Shown here one piece after another: positions 1-13,015 of a stretch of 64,000 bases of DNA. Source of the DNA: Pleodorina starrii (lineage: Eukaryota > Chlorophyta > Chlorophyceae > Chlamydomonadales > Volvocaceae); the NCBI GenBank assembly GCA_030267565.1, contig BRXU01000022.1:578001-642000 (forward strand). Reading direction: 5' to 3'. The translations under genes were made by a program, and so were the position numbers. Under the pieces are notes generated by a model. That model ran no database searches, was not told the DNA's origin, and saw only the letters and a program-made list of their open reading frames with translations. How positions within the stretch are numbered: the stretch's first letter is position 1; each line of letters starts with the position of its first letter.

Positions 1-1786
1 CCTTCCTTCCATACTGCAGACACATCCTCCTGTTTGTCATGAGATTGTCACTTCCCTGGCACTGCCAAAAACGCAGATTCGATTTTTTACGGTGCATCAA
101 GGAAATCTGTTTTCCTGCTCCAGTGTGCTCCATACTCTTGGAAGGGTAGAGCGAGCGGACAAACGGATCGTGCAGCGGAGACGACCTAAAGGGCAAAGAG
201 AGAGCGCAGACAAGGCAGCACAAGACGCCCAGACAAGGCAGCACAAGACGCCCAGATTGGAAACGAGCAAGGCCGGGAACAGGGCTTAGAAACCCTAAGG
301 TCACACGGGGGAATGGGCCATGAGGCCCCCCGATTGTGGTGCCGGGCTCCGGCGAACCAACAGACCTGACAGCAACTCGCGGGCTGCACCTGGATGAGCC
401 GTGAGCCCTGGAAGAACCCCAATTGAAGAAATGTAAGTCGGATCAGCATGTCGTAATGCTAGTCTTCCGTTTGCGACCGCTGTGGCCGTGAGCACACCCA
501 CCACTCAAAATACAACCCGCAAGATGAGGTGTCGTGGCTCAACTGAGTGCAACCCTTGGCGTGGTGCTCCTAAAGGACACATGGCGATGCCCCGAAGGCA
601 GCCGCGGAAGTCAACGTCCACACAACAAGATAGCTCTGCCCGTCAGTCTGGGGCTGGGCGGGAGCACAGGGTCGGCTCTATTCGATGGATGGCTACAGCC
701 ATAAACCGTCACCAATGCTCCATGACACACACCGCAGCTACAGCCAAAACAACCCAGATGCACTGCTGCACTCCTTCCGGGGCCTGGACGAGCCGAACCT
801 TATCTCCCAACACCCGCCGTCCGAATGACAGCGTCAGCTGGTTTACGGTACCACCGCCTGCGCCACCGGACCAGCCAAGCAGTGCCAGTACCAAAGAGAG
901 AGAGAGCCCCCCTTCTCCGACAAATGCGGTCACTTCTTTATTAAGCGCGGCTGCCTCCGAATCAAATGCGGCTGCCTCCAAAAACAATTCCCTGTTGGCG
1001 TGAATGCATGGGGACATGGTTCGTACAATCCTCGCAAAACTGTCCCCAGCCAAGGTTTGATTCTCGACATCGCCGCCCGCATCTGTCAATTACCATACCT
1101 GCAACGGACGCAAGCCTGAAGCCCCCTACACTTCTGCATACTTGGCGGCGCGTGCATGCGCACAGGCGCAAACTACGCGAGCAGAGCCGGCAAAAACAAG
1201 CAAGCGGAGACTCACAGCGCGTCACACATTGCGCGTGACGTTTGCACAATGCCTCACACCCAGTGGCAATCTGTGCACCTATCCAACTAGCAGCCATACA
1301 AAGACCACAGCCGCACTAATGCACCCGAAAACCCAAAACAGCGAGCGTTCTGCGCGTAACAATTGTGCTGTGCCGCCGCCACCGGGCGGCGGGTGTCACG
1401 TGTTCAACCCAGGTCGACAAGTACCCAGGGGCACGGTTGTTTGGTTGGGGTTCGTTGGTCGGGTTCGGCTTGTCTGGAAAACAGCAAGGAGTGGGCCGAT
1501 GGCCTGAGCCAAGAGCCCAAGACGTGCGTCCCGGGTTGGTTTCACTCCTGCACACAGCTCATAACACACAGATGGGGTACACCGACCCCTGCCGCCTAAC
1601 CGCTGCCCGGGCCGGATGGCGGCGGATGCCTTGGAACAATGACACAAACCGCGAAACGAAGGTTGGCCTGGGAAACTGCCCTTACATTGTTACACACACC
1701 TAGCCCTGCAGACCCGACTACAGGCCGGTACATACCAGTCGGAACAAGGACGTCGCCTGTACGGTGCCAAAGTGGACCCAAAACGT
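1..1786. other. Left-edge region without a recognisable gene
   Basis: No reading frame here shows a recognisable domain or a coherent exon chain on either strand. A 22-bp unit containing AAGGCAGCACAAGACGCCC is tandemly duplicated at about 213-256. If the gene at 1787-3010 has further 3' exons they would lie here, but I could not find a RAP domain or other conserved C-terminus. Confidence 0.4.
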
Positions 1787-3010
1787 TCACGGCGTTGGCG
1801 CTGAAGACGGACGCGGTGTGGGCCGTTGGGGTCGCTGGGGCTGGGGCCGGCGGCCGCTGACCTTGTCCCCTTGTGTGCTCAATGTCGGCACCTTTACCCC
1901 CCAGGCAGTGCAGGCTGTCAAAATCCTCGTCTTGATAAAGGTGCCGTCCTCTGGCAACTTGGCCGCCTCGTCCCGCAGCCGATCCAGCAGCTGGGCCGTG
2001 GGCTGGTAGTTGGTGCAAAACGATAGACCCCACACGGCCGACGAGAAGGCGTCGAGGCTCAGCCGAAGGCAGTCCCCTTCCAAGGTGATGCGTTCCCATT
2101 GCAGTACATCTGATGTAGAAGGCTGATGGCCCAGCTCGGTGAAGATATGAAGCATCATTCCAGTTTGACCATTCCAGAAGAGGCCCGCGGGTGTGCGCAG
2201 CGCAAGGCTGTGCAGCTGGGGCACAACGTGGGGCGCCACGGGGAGCTTCAGGACGCTGATCGCGCCGACGAGCCCATCCACGGATCGTATCATGTCAATG
2301 TCGCCGTCTGGATCGACAATGGACTCGACAATGCGGGCGAGGCGCTCCAACTGCTGCTGGCGCAAGATAATCTTTCGGCTGCTGGTAACAGAAACGAGGT
2401 TTATGCAGGTGGCCGCCACCACATGGCAGTCTGTGCCGTCGATAGCTTCTAGTGTGGCCTCCACCAGCTCGCGGAGGAAGTCCTCGCTCCACTCGTACCG
2501 GGTGGTGTCCAACCCATACCAGAGCTGCGCCGGATCTCGTGGGTCCTGGAAGCCGCCACGCTTCATCAGCGCCAACACGCGCTCCTCCAGCTGCTCAGCC
2601 AGGTGGGGGCCCAGGCTCTCCGCCGCAAGGTCCAGCCGCACGCGCGCTGAGGTGAGACAGCCACGCAAGGGGGGAGCTCGAGTACAGGCAATAGACGCAG
2701 GGGTACATGGGGTACTACAGGTAACCGCAAGACAGCAAAACGCGGAGCGGCGACCTTACCGAGTCCATAAAAAACGCTCGTCAGTGCCCTCATTTCCATC
2801 TCAGGCACAAACCGCAGCGTCTTCCCCAGGATGCTGCACGCAAAAGCTTTGCACTCGTCCCGGTTGTCCTCGGTGCAGAGCTTGCCCAGCCGAGCCCAGA
2901 CCGTCGAGATGTTGATCGCGTCGAACGTCACCATACTTTCAAAGGTATCTCGCAGGTTGCCCACATCTTGGCAAGCTCGCAGCTGGCTCGTCGCGATCTT
3001 GTTCAACTGC
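1787..3010 (-). CDS. Partial OPR/RAP-type organelle RNA-factor-like protein
   Basis: Two exons on the minus strand are clear: 3010-2760 and 2646-1787, joined in phase across a 113-bp intron (donor GTAAG, acceptor CTCAG). The first encodes a helical segment with the pattern FDAINISTVWARLGKL; the second continues with RVRLDLAAESLGPHLAEQLE and similar paired-helix text. This style (a run of 'IN-S-W-RL-KL' helices followed by ARL-type helices) is what I know from the large Chlamydomonas family of OPR/RAP or TBC2-like proteins, which bind and stabilise or activate organellar RNAs. The family assignment rests on pattern memory. The N-terminal targeting exon and a C-terminal RAP domain were not found. 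The second exon may end at a GTAAAG donor near 1895 rather than at the stop at 1787. The gene may be truncated: a 0.97-kb repeat sits just upstream at 3627-4600. Confidence 0.5.
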
Positions 3011-3626
3011 CTGACCCGATCGCCGGTTGAAATTCGATTGCCGCGGCTTTGATTACAAGAAGTCAAGTGTGTCCTTCCTGATATTTCAGTGTTTGTCATA
3101 CATCGGAAGCTACCTCGGTATTGAGCAGGAGCAACTAGGGCTGACCTTGCGGGAGCCCTATACCAACTCTGTGCAAACATTGCGTAGGGCACGTACACAA
3201 ATGTATGAACTCCTTGAAGGGAGGATCTAAAAGAGGGGCGATCTGCTGAGAAAAGCAGTTTCGCGAGCCGTACAGCGGTCGTACAACAATGGCCGTATGT
3301 GGCCGTAGGCTCCGGAGAGATCCGCCCCCAACCCGTAGCCTCTCCCCGTCTGGTTTCCCTCCTCCCGACCCCCCGATTCCTTCCCCCGACGCACCCTGCC
3401 CCATGCCACCTCCGACAGCCGACGTCGCGTCGCCGCTGCCACCTCCCATCCTGCCGCCCTTCTCCCCCCTCTCTTCGCCTTCGCCTCCGCCCTCGTCCCC
3501 TACCCCGCGATCCGTTGCATTCAGTTGTCCCTTTGCCGTTCTCCTTGCCTTGTCCCCTTGCCGTTCCCTCTGCCTTTCTCTTCCCCTTGCCCTTTCTTCC
3601 CTGCCCTTCGCCGCCTGCCGTCGTAC
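3011..3626. other. CT-rich spacer upstream of the OPR-like fragment
   Basis: About 600 bp, strongly pyrimidine-rich from 3330 to 3610 on the plus strand. It may be intron or 5' flank of the minus-strand OPR-like gene. I see no exon with conserved content. Confidence 0.35.
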
Positions 3627-4600
3627 TTTTTGGGCGGGGCCCCAGCGCGAAGCGCCCAGGGGGGCCCCGCCCTCTAGGATTGCCCATGTCCGTGGGACGT
3701 GCGTGGGACGTGGGAAGTAATTGGACAAGTGTAGACTTTCGGCCAACGGAAAGTCTGCATAAGTAAAAGATTACATTCTTTATTGCACGGTAAATTTATT
3801 ATTGGAACCCAACATCGCATGAGTAAAAACCAGTTTGGCAGTCTCCATGGACCGCGGCCGAGGTCAAACCAACACCTCTCGGCCTATAATTAATTCCAGA
3901 AGATTCATCGTTCCTTAAAGTGGAATTCTGACATGACGGCGTGAAATAAATCTTTGTTTCGGAAACAAACTATGTTTGCATTGCGAACATTCTTCCCGCG
4001 ACCACACCACAGCTCTGCTAGCCGGTCCGATCGTCTTGACGCATATCACTATTACAAAGGTTGCAACGAGCAAACCATGAGGGGCCAACTGCTGGTTGTT
4101 GGACGCCAAGCCGCCAATGCACGCACGATTCATCTGCGGGCCGCCCAACAAGTCCAGTCGGCAACCTAGGGGACTTCTACATTTCCTGTCCTAATGTTAA
4201 AATTGTCAAGCCTCCTCTATGACGAATACCTCGGTAGCGAAGCCTGTGCACTCTCGTCGGCAACTGCACGTCATCATCGCGACCCTCTCGAACAGTTCCG
4301 CTGTCCTTCTATTGGCAAGTCAGCCTGCGTGATGTGTAAGTGATACACTGCATGTCTACTGTCAAGTAACTTCAGCCAATGCGCTGGCCGGAAGAGTTGC
4401 ACAGTGCCGAGACGGCGCGCGATGCCTCGCGATGCTAAACATGGGGCGGATTGCTGAAAGCTCTGGCTGTCTATCAGCAGGAATGTTGACACTCTCACAC
4501 TTCACGCCCTCGCCGCCCTAGCCCTTCAACTCCACCCGTACGGATTGAACGGGGCCCCGCCCTTTTTCCGGCTTCAAGGAAGCCGACACCAACCCCTTGT
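3627..4600 (+). repeat. 0.97-kb interspersed repeat, copy A
   Basis: Copy A matches the reverse complement of 32157-33134 almost from end to end, with scattered substitutions and small indels; similarity stops at TTTTTGGG on the left and CCCCTTGT on the right. A 12-bp inverted pair GGGCGGGGCCCC / GGGGCCCCGCCC lies at 3632-3643 and 4551-4562. The left end can fold as a GC hairpin (3632-3675) and the right end carries GGCTTC-AA-GGAAGCC (4570-4584). Both copies share a stretch reading FPRPHHSS...RSDRLDAY...YYKGC...QTMRG, with some three-base indels. This may be remnant coding sequence, possibly the Cys-rich tail of a transposase, but that is speculative. I read it as a non-autonomous or decayed mobile element. 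TAC flanks both ends of this copy. Confidence 0.75.
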
Positions 4601-6691
4601 TACCCTTCCGTATCCCATCTTATCCGCCCCGCTCTCCCATCCCGCCCTCTTTTGCGCCGCGTCGCCGCCCCAGCTCGTTTGTGGGTTTCCGAGTGTTTTT
4701 GCTTTGCCTGCCTGTTCGCTCCTTGCCTCGCTCACATTGTCGCTCCCCATTGCCGTTACTAACGCCCTTTCCTTCGCTTCTTTCCGACTCCTTTCTCCAC
4801 TGACCGCAGGTGAGTAAGCCATCGTTCCTTTTGTGCTGTCCGGGCTGTGTGTCTATGTTGGTCTTGTGCTGTCGTGTGCCGGTCCATTTGGGGTTGTTTG
4901 GCGGCGACGCGGCCGCGCGCTTTTTTCTGCTGGAGATATCAGGTAATCATCAGGTAATATTCCAGGTAACTGCGTTGCATTCCCTCGCCCCGGGCCGTTC
5001 TAATTAACCCTGGAACCCTCTTGAAGTGCACCATGCATGCACGGAGGACTCTGGCCGAGCACAGTGTTTTGCATTGGTTGTGTCGGTCTCCCCTAGCTCG
5101 GGCCCAACGGTCAACCATACAGGTTGTATAGCAGGCTCCAGTAGCAAGACCCGGTTCGTGGGTGAAGACTAGCAAACCCATCCATGCGCAGACGCCAGAA
5201 CGGCTCTTTGTTCACATTTTCACAGCCAACCCTCTAACATGACGGCGCTAAGCGACGCTACATTTGTTACCCGCGGTTGGGAGTTCCCCAGCGCCACGCT
5301 ACATGAGACTCATGTTCAACCCGCAATGCGTCCCGCGCCAGTTGCATCGGAAGCCAAGTGGCAGCCTTTATCGATAGCTTTGTCTGCGGTAATGTGAGAC
5401 CACCTACGCGCCAACCAAAGCATTGGGCAATCCTGGACCAGGCCTCTCCAGCGGTGGGGAGGGGGCTGCTGCTACTTCATTGGGTCCCGCAAGCACTGTC
5501 GTAGCAGCCTTTCAACTGATCCCCTCCGGTAGTCGGAATAAAAGGTCCGCAATGCGTTTTACGGCACCTAGACCATCCCCGCCCCCCACCCCCCAGCCCC
5601 CACCCCCCACCTAGACCGCAACTGCTCGGGGCACTCACTTATTCCAAGTACACCAGTCAAACAGGAGTGCAGGTAAATATGATTGCAGTGGCTGCGTGTT
5701 ACCGGATGCAACCTGCCCACCGGCGGGTAAGGAAGAATTAACACCTCTTGCAACGCGATACGACACCTAATCGCTACCCCAACTGAATTAAAACCTGAGA
5801 TATCTGCCAAGTCCATGAGCTCGTTCTCTAGGACCCCACCATCATCCGGGTTGCCTCAAAGTATATCAACAGCTATCACCACCGGGTTGCCTCAAAGTAG
5901 GGCGTTGCAGACAGGTGCAGACCCACGGGCCTGGTAACACATGCGTTGGGTCAAGAATTATGGCCCGGGGTAGATGGTCGAAAGCGCCGGCCCGCTAACG
6001 TGAGGTAGCAATTTGGAGGTTGGCAGCTGTAATTGCAAATACGTTTTGGCAATACTTGAATGAATTTGCGAGTATCCGGGCCGATATGACCAGTGGGTCC
6101 GAGACACAGGCAGAGAGAAACGGCGGAAGGTTTTCGCTGCAAATATACCACTGCAGCGCCTACATATAGAAATGCTTTATCTCAGGAAAGTCGAACGCGG
6201 GAGGCCTGCCGTGCAGGGTTGGATGATCACATTTGGCGCATGCACGCGCGCCAAGACGGGCCGTGCAAAAGAAAGCCCAAAAGCGCATGCGGGACGCTAA
6301 ATATACTTTATTCACATACCTGACCCACGGTTCTTGACCCTTATCGGCGTAGAACAAGATCCAGCGATAACATAATTCCGGCACGGCGCCCAACGCTCCG
6401 CCACAACCCCACCCACATGACGCTTACCTGTTCACCTTTCAAAATGAACAGCTCACTTTAGACACTCGTTCTCTGGCACTACCTCGTGATTCCAATACGC
6501 CTTGGGGCGAAATTCTGGTTGGAACCCGCAGCTTCGCGCGGGAGACGGGAACTGCCGGGCAGGCCTCGGCGTTTCCCTGCACAGCTGCTTGGAGGAGCTG
6601 AAGAGAGCCCCTTCACAAGCCGGGGGAGGCCACAGCAGCGCCGCGGCGCGCACAGCTGAGGATTTTTGGCGCGCGCCAGCGGCCGAGCAAA
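4601..6691. other. Intergenic region left of the SYCP2-like gene
   Basis: No gene is recognised. It holds a copy of the CCCGGGCCGTTCTAATTA repeat at 4987-5010 and two copies of CCGGGTTGCCTCAAAGTA near 5838 and 5881. The last few hundred bases should contain the promoter and 5' UTR of the SYCP2-like gene; I could not fix a TATA box. Confidence 0.4.
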
Positions 6692-9600
6692 ATGTCGCGC
6701 AGCAAGCTTCCGGCAATCACGGTGAGACACCACGCACCCCAGCGCGCGCAGGCCGAAGCACAGCAAGCATGGCAAAACGTTATCGGGCTGGGGGCGAGGG
6801 TATGAAAAGGCAGGCCTTGCGCCAGCAGGGGCTCTCCGGCGCCCTTCCTTGGAGCATTTTCCGCGCACGCAAGCAAGGCTTTTGCTGCCGTAGTCACGAC
6901 CTGCTTTCCGTCACCTCTCGTACCTGCTGGTCCGCTTGGCAGCGCGCTGCTCGTTTGTCCTTTGCGTTGTCCGCCTTGCTTTCCCTCCGACCTTGCCAGC
7001 GCGCGCACTTTTTAAATCCAGATGCACATACATTACCTCGTTGTTGTTGAGCATCGTTGCTGTTGAGTTACTTTTACTGTTACATTATGGCTTCTTTTGT
7101 CCACGCAGGCGCTCCTGCGGACCGAGTCAATCGACCCTGCAGAGCTCGTGTCCCGATTGGAGCCCTACGATGCGGTCGGCGCTGAAGTGCTCCACGGCGA
7201 CCGCGACGGCCCCGAGCAGGCGGACCTAATCGCAGCGGCCTGCCAGCGGATGCAGTGGGTGCGTGCGTGTGCTTAGAGGTGTGAACAAACCGTATCACAA
7301 CAGTGGTCCCAAAGGATTAATGGTGCTGTGTGCTTTCTGGAGCCACCACGGCGAAAACGCCGACCCCCGGGTCAATTCGATAGTCGTGGCTGCGCTCATG
7401 CTGTATGTCCCTCGCCGCTCTCGTTCCCTCGCTATGTATCGCGGCCCCCGCGACCCAGCCTGCTGTTCCCTCAGCCCATCTTCAGCCCATCCTCACCCCA
7501 CCTCTCCTCGCCCTCCTCCCACCCCTGATGAGCCTCACCCCGACCCGACCCAAACACGCAAGCCATGCACTGCACTGCCAGCACTTTGCCCCAAGGTAAG
7601 GACGTGTCCGATGAATAAATAACGCCATTTGCGCCGTGCAATGCCCGCGTGCATGTCTGATCGCGGCATGCATGCGCGGGCCTTGTTGCGGCAATCAACA
7701 TCACACGCTGCTGCCCGGCGCCCGGGGCCCCCGCCCACCCTGCCCGCCCTGCCTCTCCGCTCTCCCCTCCGTTGCCGTATCTCCTTCTGCTTCCGCAGAT
7801 CATGTCCGGTGCCGACGCGGAGGCCTCTGTTGAGATGGCCCTCATCTGCTCCATCTTGCACGTCATGCCACAGCGCTTCGGGTGCGTGGGTGTGGGTGCG
7901 TGGGTGTGGGTGCGTGGGTGTGGGTGCGTGGGTGTGGGTGCGTGGGTGTGGGCACTGACCTGCTGGGGGCTTTGGGTGTTCCGGGGCGCACGCGCACCCA
8001 CATACACGCGCGCACGCAGGCACGAATGCACGCGCTGTCCGAAACCGACCTGCTCGGTGTGTTGCCGGCTGTAGCACTCACCCTCACCCCGGGCCGTTCT
8101 AATTACCCCACACCCTACCCGCACCCCACCTCCACACCATACGCCACACACCCACCTCAACACCCCTCCCCCGCCTGCCCCACATCCCTCCCCCACCTGC
8201 CCCCCCCCAGGCCGGTCGCCTCCGCTGCTCTCTGGTCGGCCAACTTCCCGGACATGCTGGCCCAGGTGTTCGACGTGCTGGCGAGTAGCGGCATGGAGCA
8301 GCTGCACACGCAGAGGGCGCACGGACTGATGACGGCCATCATGCAGTGCGTGCAGGATGTGTGCGCGTCAGACTACAGGCTGCCGCCGCCGCCGGAGCTG
8401 AGGGGTGAGGACGTTTGTATGTTATGTGTTTTTTTGTGTGTGTATGTGTGTGTTTTGTGTGTTGTGTGTGCACGCGCGCGACACCTGCTGCTGCTGCTGC
8501 TGGATGGTGGTGTGTGTGCTGTGTGTAGGATGGCAGCCGGCTATGTTGCTTGCCCAAGGTTGGCGGCGCACGTTTCCCCAGCGCACACCCACCCCTGGTC
8601 CACGCCGTACTGTCGTATTGCCTTACTGCCGTACTGAGCACGCGCGCGCTCTGACATCCTGCCATGCAGCCATACAGAGCTGCTGCGCCCCACCGACCCA
8701 CCCGCCACATGCACCCGTCATATGTGTGCCGTACTCCACTCCCGCTTTGGGATCATCATGCCTACCGGTACTGTTCTACCTGACACGGCCGGCTGACGTG
8801 CCCGCTCCCCTTTCCCGCCCCCGTCCCCGCGGATGCTGCACCGCCGCCACACGAACTGAACGCCCCCGACCGCACGCACGCACGCAGGCAAGGGAGGCCG
8901 CGGCATCCCGGCGCGCGACCGGATAGGCGAGCTGTTCACGCGGCCCGTACTGGAGTTCCTGCCCAGCACCAGGTGCGCAGATCGCCGGAGATCTATGGAG
9001 ATCTGCGGAGACCCCGTAGAATTAATCTGCGTAGATTATTATAGAACTGCGTATATTATTATAATAGAATTATATAGCGGCGTATATTATTATAGATCTG
9101 CGTAAATCTACACAGAACTGCGTAGATCTGCGTAGATTTGCGAAGCTCTGGTTGGCGGGAGATCTGCCTCCTCCGTTTGGTTGGCTTTTGTTGGCCTGGG
9201 GTTTGCGTTGACTCTGGTCAATTTGTGGATTTGGGTCGAGGTTTATTTCGAATCGTCGTGGCTTGGTATTACAGTTTTGGGCTGTATAACCCGGCCCCAT
9301 GCATGTTATACTGCATACCGTACCGCGCCGCACCGTGCCGTACCGTGCCGTACTGCGCATGCGCCCGCAGGTTCTTCCCGCTGCCGGTTCGGCGCCACGC
9401 GGCAGTGACGCTGCTGGATCTGGTCACCCGCTCCAAGGCCAATCAGCGGCTGGTGGCGGCCCCCGAACACGCGCTCATAGTGGACCGAGTGTTTCGGGAG
9501 CTCATGCCCGCGGCGGCGGACTATGCTACACAGGTGGGAGGGAGGGCGTTGTGGGTGTTGTGGGTGTTGTGTGGGTGTTGTGGGTGTTGTGGGTGTTGTG

Positions 9601-12600
9601 GGGGTTGTGGGTGTTGTGGGTGTTGTGGGGGTTGTGGGTGTTGTGGGTGTTGCAGTTTGTCTCCAGCAGACTCAGGAGGAGTATAGCTGACGGGCAGGCG
9701 GGTGGGTGTTGGCGATGGTGTGCGTATTACGTATTGGGATTTGGGAAAGCGGTGGAGCATGAGACGACGGACTACGCCACGCAGGTCTTGGTGTGTATGG
9801 GGGAACTTGGGGGGCAAAAACACCCTTCTGAAAATTGCTCACAGCCACGCCAGCCCAGGGGCCCCCTCGGTCATGCCGCCCCTGTCCACCGCGGCTTCCT
9901 CCCTCCCTCCCTCCTCCCCACCTCAAACCAACCAGTACCGTGACTCGTTTCGCGATATCGCAACCCACTTCAAAACAAATATAAAAACCCACAATTTCTC
10001 GTCCTCGTCCTCGCCCCTCCGCCCTTCATTCCCCCTCGGGACAGCTGGATTTGGCGGAGGTTCTGTTCCGGGTGTCCCGCAGCGCCGGCCCCCAGCTGCT
10101 GTCCCGCTACCTGCCGGGGGAGGCGGCGGAGAGGATGAGGGGGGTGATGGACACCTTTGCGCGCGTGGCGGCGGCGGAGGGGCCCGGCGCCGCCGCGGAG
10201 ATCGATCTGGCAGCGAAGCTGCGGGAGGTACTGCTGTCGTACAACATGCAGCTGGGCGCCAGGGCCAGGTGGGTGGTTGCGGAGAACGGGGAGACGCCCG
10301 CGCGCTAGCTACTAGCTCCACCCCGCCGCAGACGGACCAAACTATCGATGTGGGTTTTGCGGCCTTTGCACCGTTCTTCTTTTCTGCGGGAAAAGCGCCT
10401 CCCCGGGCCCCTCTCTCGCTGTGTGCTGAGACCCCCTCCCTCACCAGAGGGACCAGACCCGCGGCACTCGATGCCCGGCCCCGAAAGGGCCTTGACGCGC
10501 TGCGCACCTGCGGTGTCGTACCCGCCTTGATTTGGCTGTTTCCCCGCCCTCTCCCTCCCGTCGTCATCCGCTGCCGCCATTCCCCCCGCCGCCGCCGCCG
10601 CAGCGTCTTCTCCTACGAGACGCAGTCGCTGCGGGTGCTGGGCGTGCCCGGCGTGCGGCAGGCCGACCCGTGGGTCGATCTGGCCAGGGGCAGCGACCCC
10701 CGCGCCGGCCACTTCTCCCTCTCCGTCCTCGTGCCCGACCCGGACGACCCGGAGCCCGCGCCGGAGGCGCTGACCGTGCCGTACAGTGAGTGCCCGCTCG
10801 TTTTTTTTGGCGGGAAAGACGGTGAGAAGCAGCAGCGGGAGCAAGAGTGGGAGCCTTCAGGGCACGAGCGACGAGCCGTGTTGCGACATTGCGTGTTGTG
10901 CGTGTGTGTGTATTGTGTGTGTTCGTGGGGATTGGGGGCGCGACTTTGCGGCCACTTTGCGCGCCATTCAGCAAGCCCCATTCCCTGTACCGTAACCCTC
11001 AATTCCTTGCCGCCCGCCCGCTCCCCACCCGCGTGTCGTGTCGTGTGCTGTGCTGTCGCGCCCTATCGTTCCTCCCCAGGCGACGTCTCCGCCGTCACAC
11101 TGCGCGACGCCCCCGCTAGCGAGGGCGGGGAGGTATGTGAGCTGGAGATCGGCGTGTCCAAGCTGCCCGAGGCTCTGGAGGATGTCCTGAGCGTCGGCGA
11201 CAACGGCGGCGGCGCCGACGGCGACGAGCAGGGGGGCGGCGGCGGCGGCGGCGGCGGCCCGCGGCACGGCGTGTCGCTGGTTCTGACTCTGGTCAAGGAG
11301 GCGGCGAGATCCATGATGCTGCATTTCCCGAGGGTGGGTACTGGGCACGAGGGTACTGAGTACGACGGTGCTGGGTACGACGGTGCTGGGTACGACGGTG
11401 CTGGGCACCGGGTAGGGGCACAACGCCAGCAGCCGGTGAACGATGGGAGTTGGGTCTGTACTGGCGGGGCCTGAATGGGCTCGATTTATACCTGTGCGTA
11501 CCGGTACCGCACCCCGCCGCCCAGCCCCGATTCCTAAGGGGCTTAAGGGACTCTGCTCGTCACGACACGCCACATCGCGCCGACCCACATCGCGTCGCCA
11601 CCTGGATCTTGGATCTTGGATCCGCCGCGGCTGCGGCGGCGCACACCAGCCTGCCCGGTCTCCCCAGGCTCCTCCTCCATACACTCCCTGCCCCCACCTA
11701 CTCCGCATTCAACTCTCCGCAAAAGCCACATGCCCCCATTGGGGTGGCGCTGTGAATCCCCCGCCCTGCATCTGCATCTGCATCTGACCCACCCCACCTT
11801 TCCCCCCCACCGCTGCGGTTTTCCTTTTTACACCCCACCTAGCATCTTACCCTACCCGCTGTCCTTCCTTCCTGCCCGTCCTTCCTTGCCCCTTCCCCCT
11901 TCCTTCCTTCCCCCAAACCCCTGCGGCGGCTACCCACCGCGCAGCGCTGTCGGGAGCGCCTGGTGGTTCACTCCCAGGACCCCCTCCTCATGGAGCTCTC
12001 ACAGGCCCAAGACCCCCAGGGACAGCACGGCGCCGGCCACTTCCCCAAGGTCTCCAAGGGCCTCGCCATCTACCCAGCCGCTGCCATACACGCGCTCGCC
12101 AAGGGCAATGGCGCCTACCACCAGCCGCCGCTGGTGCCGCAGCCCGCGCCGTCGGGCGCTGCCGCCGCTGCCGCGGCGGCGGCGGTGGCGGAGGAGGGTG
12201 AGAAGGAGGAGGAGGAGGACGACGACGGGCAGGCGCAGCACAGCGGCAGCAACGCAGGAGCCGTCGCCGCCGGCGGGTCACGGCAGCGCCAACCGCAGCG
12301 GGAGCAACGCGGACAGGAGGGGGAGGAGGAGGGGGAGGGGGAGCAGCCGCAGCAGCAGCAGCAAGGGAAGGAGCAGCAGCAGCAGGAGCTGGGAGACGAT
12401 GAACGGGCGGATTCTCTGCCGGTGGGTTTCTCGGGGTGGCAGGGTCTGGGGGAAATTTTGGGGGTGTTAATACCGGTAGGTTGCATGCGCGCGTGGATGG
12501 CTTCCGACGGAGGGAGGGAGGGAAGGAGAGGCGGGCACGGCAAGTCGGATGTCCGGTAGTGTGCGTCTTGACGTACCGGTAGTGTCCGTCCGTCGTCGCT

Positions 12601-12981
12601 TGCGTAAGGTGCCAAAGGTCCTCTTCCCCTTGCGTCGTTATGTCCAACGCCGCCCTTTACCTCTCTCTCTTCCCCCTCGTGTTCGGCCGCCCCAGTGGCC
12701 TCATCCGTTCCGTCGCTGCGCTTTCCATGATTCCATGTTTCCATCTCGTCTCGTCTCCCAACGTCCCAAGTGACCCCCTGCCTCGCCTCCCATCGGCCCC
12801 GCTCCCCACCAGGCGCGGACCACCCCTCGTCGGTCGCAGCGAACGCCGGGCAGCGCCTCACGCAGGCGCCGCCGCCGAAACTCCCTGGAGGCGACCACCG
12901 ACATCGAGGACCATAACGATGACAACGCCCCCAAAGGCCTTTTCCGCAATGGCGCCACCGGCGCGGACAACCAAGATGCCG

Positions 12982-13015
<34 letters not shown>

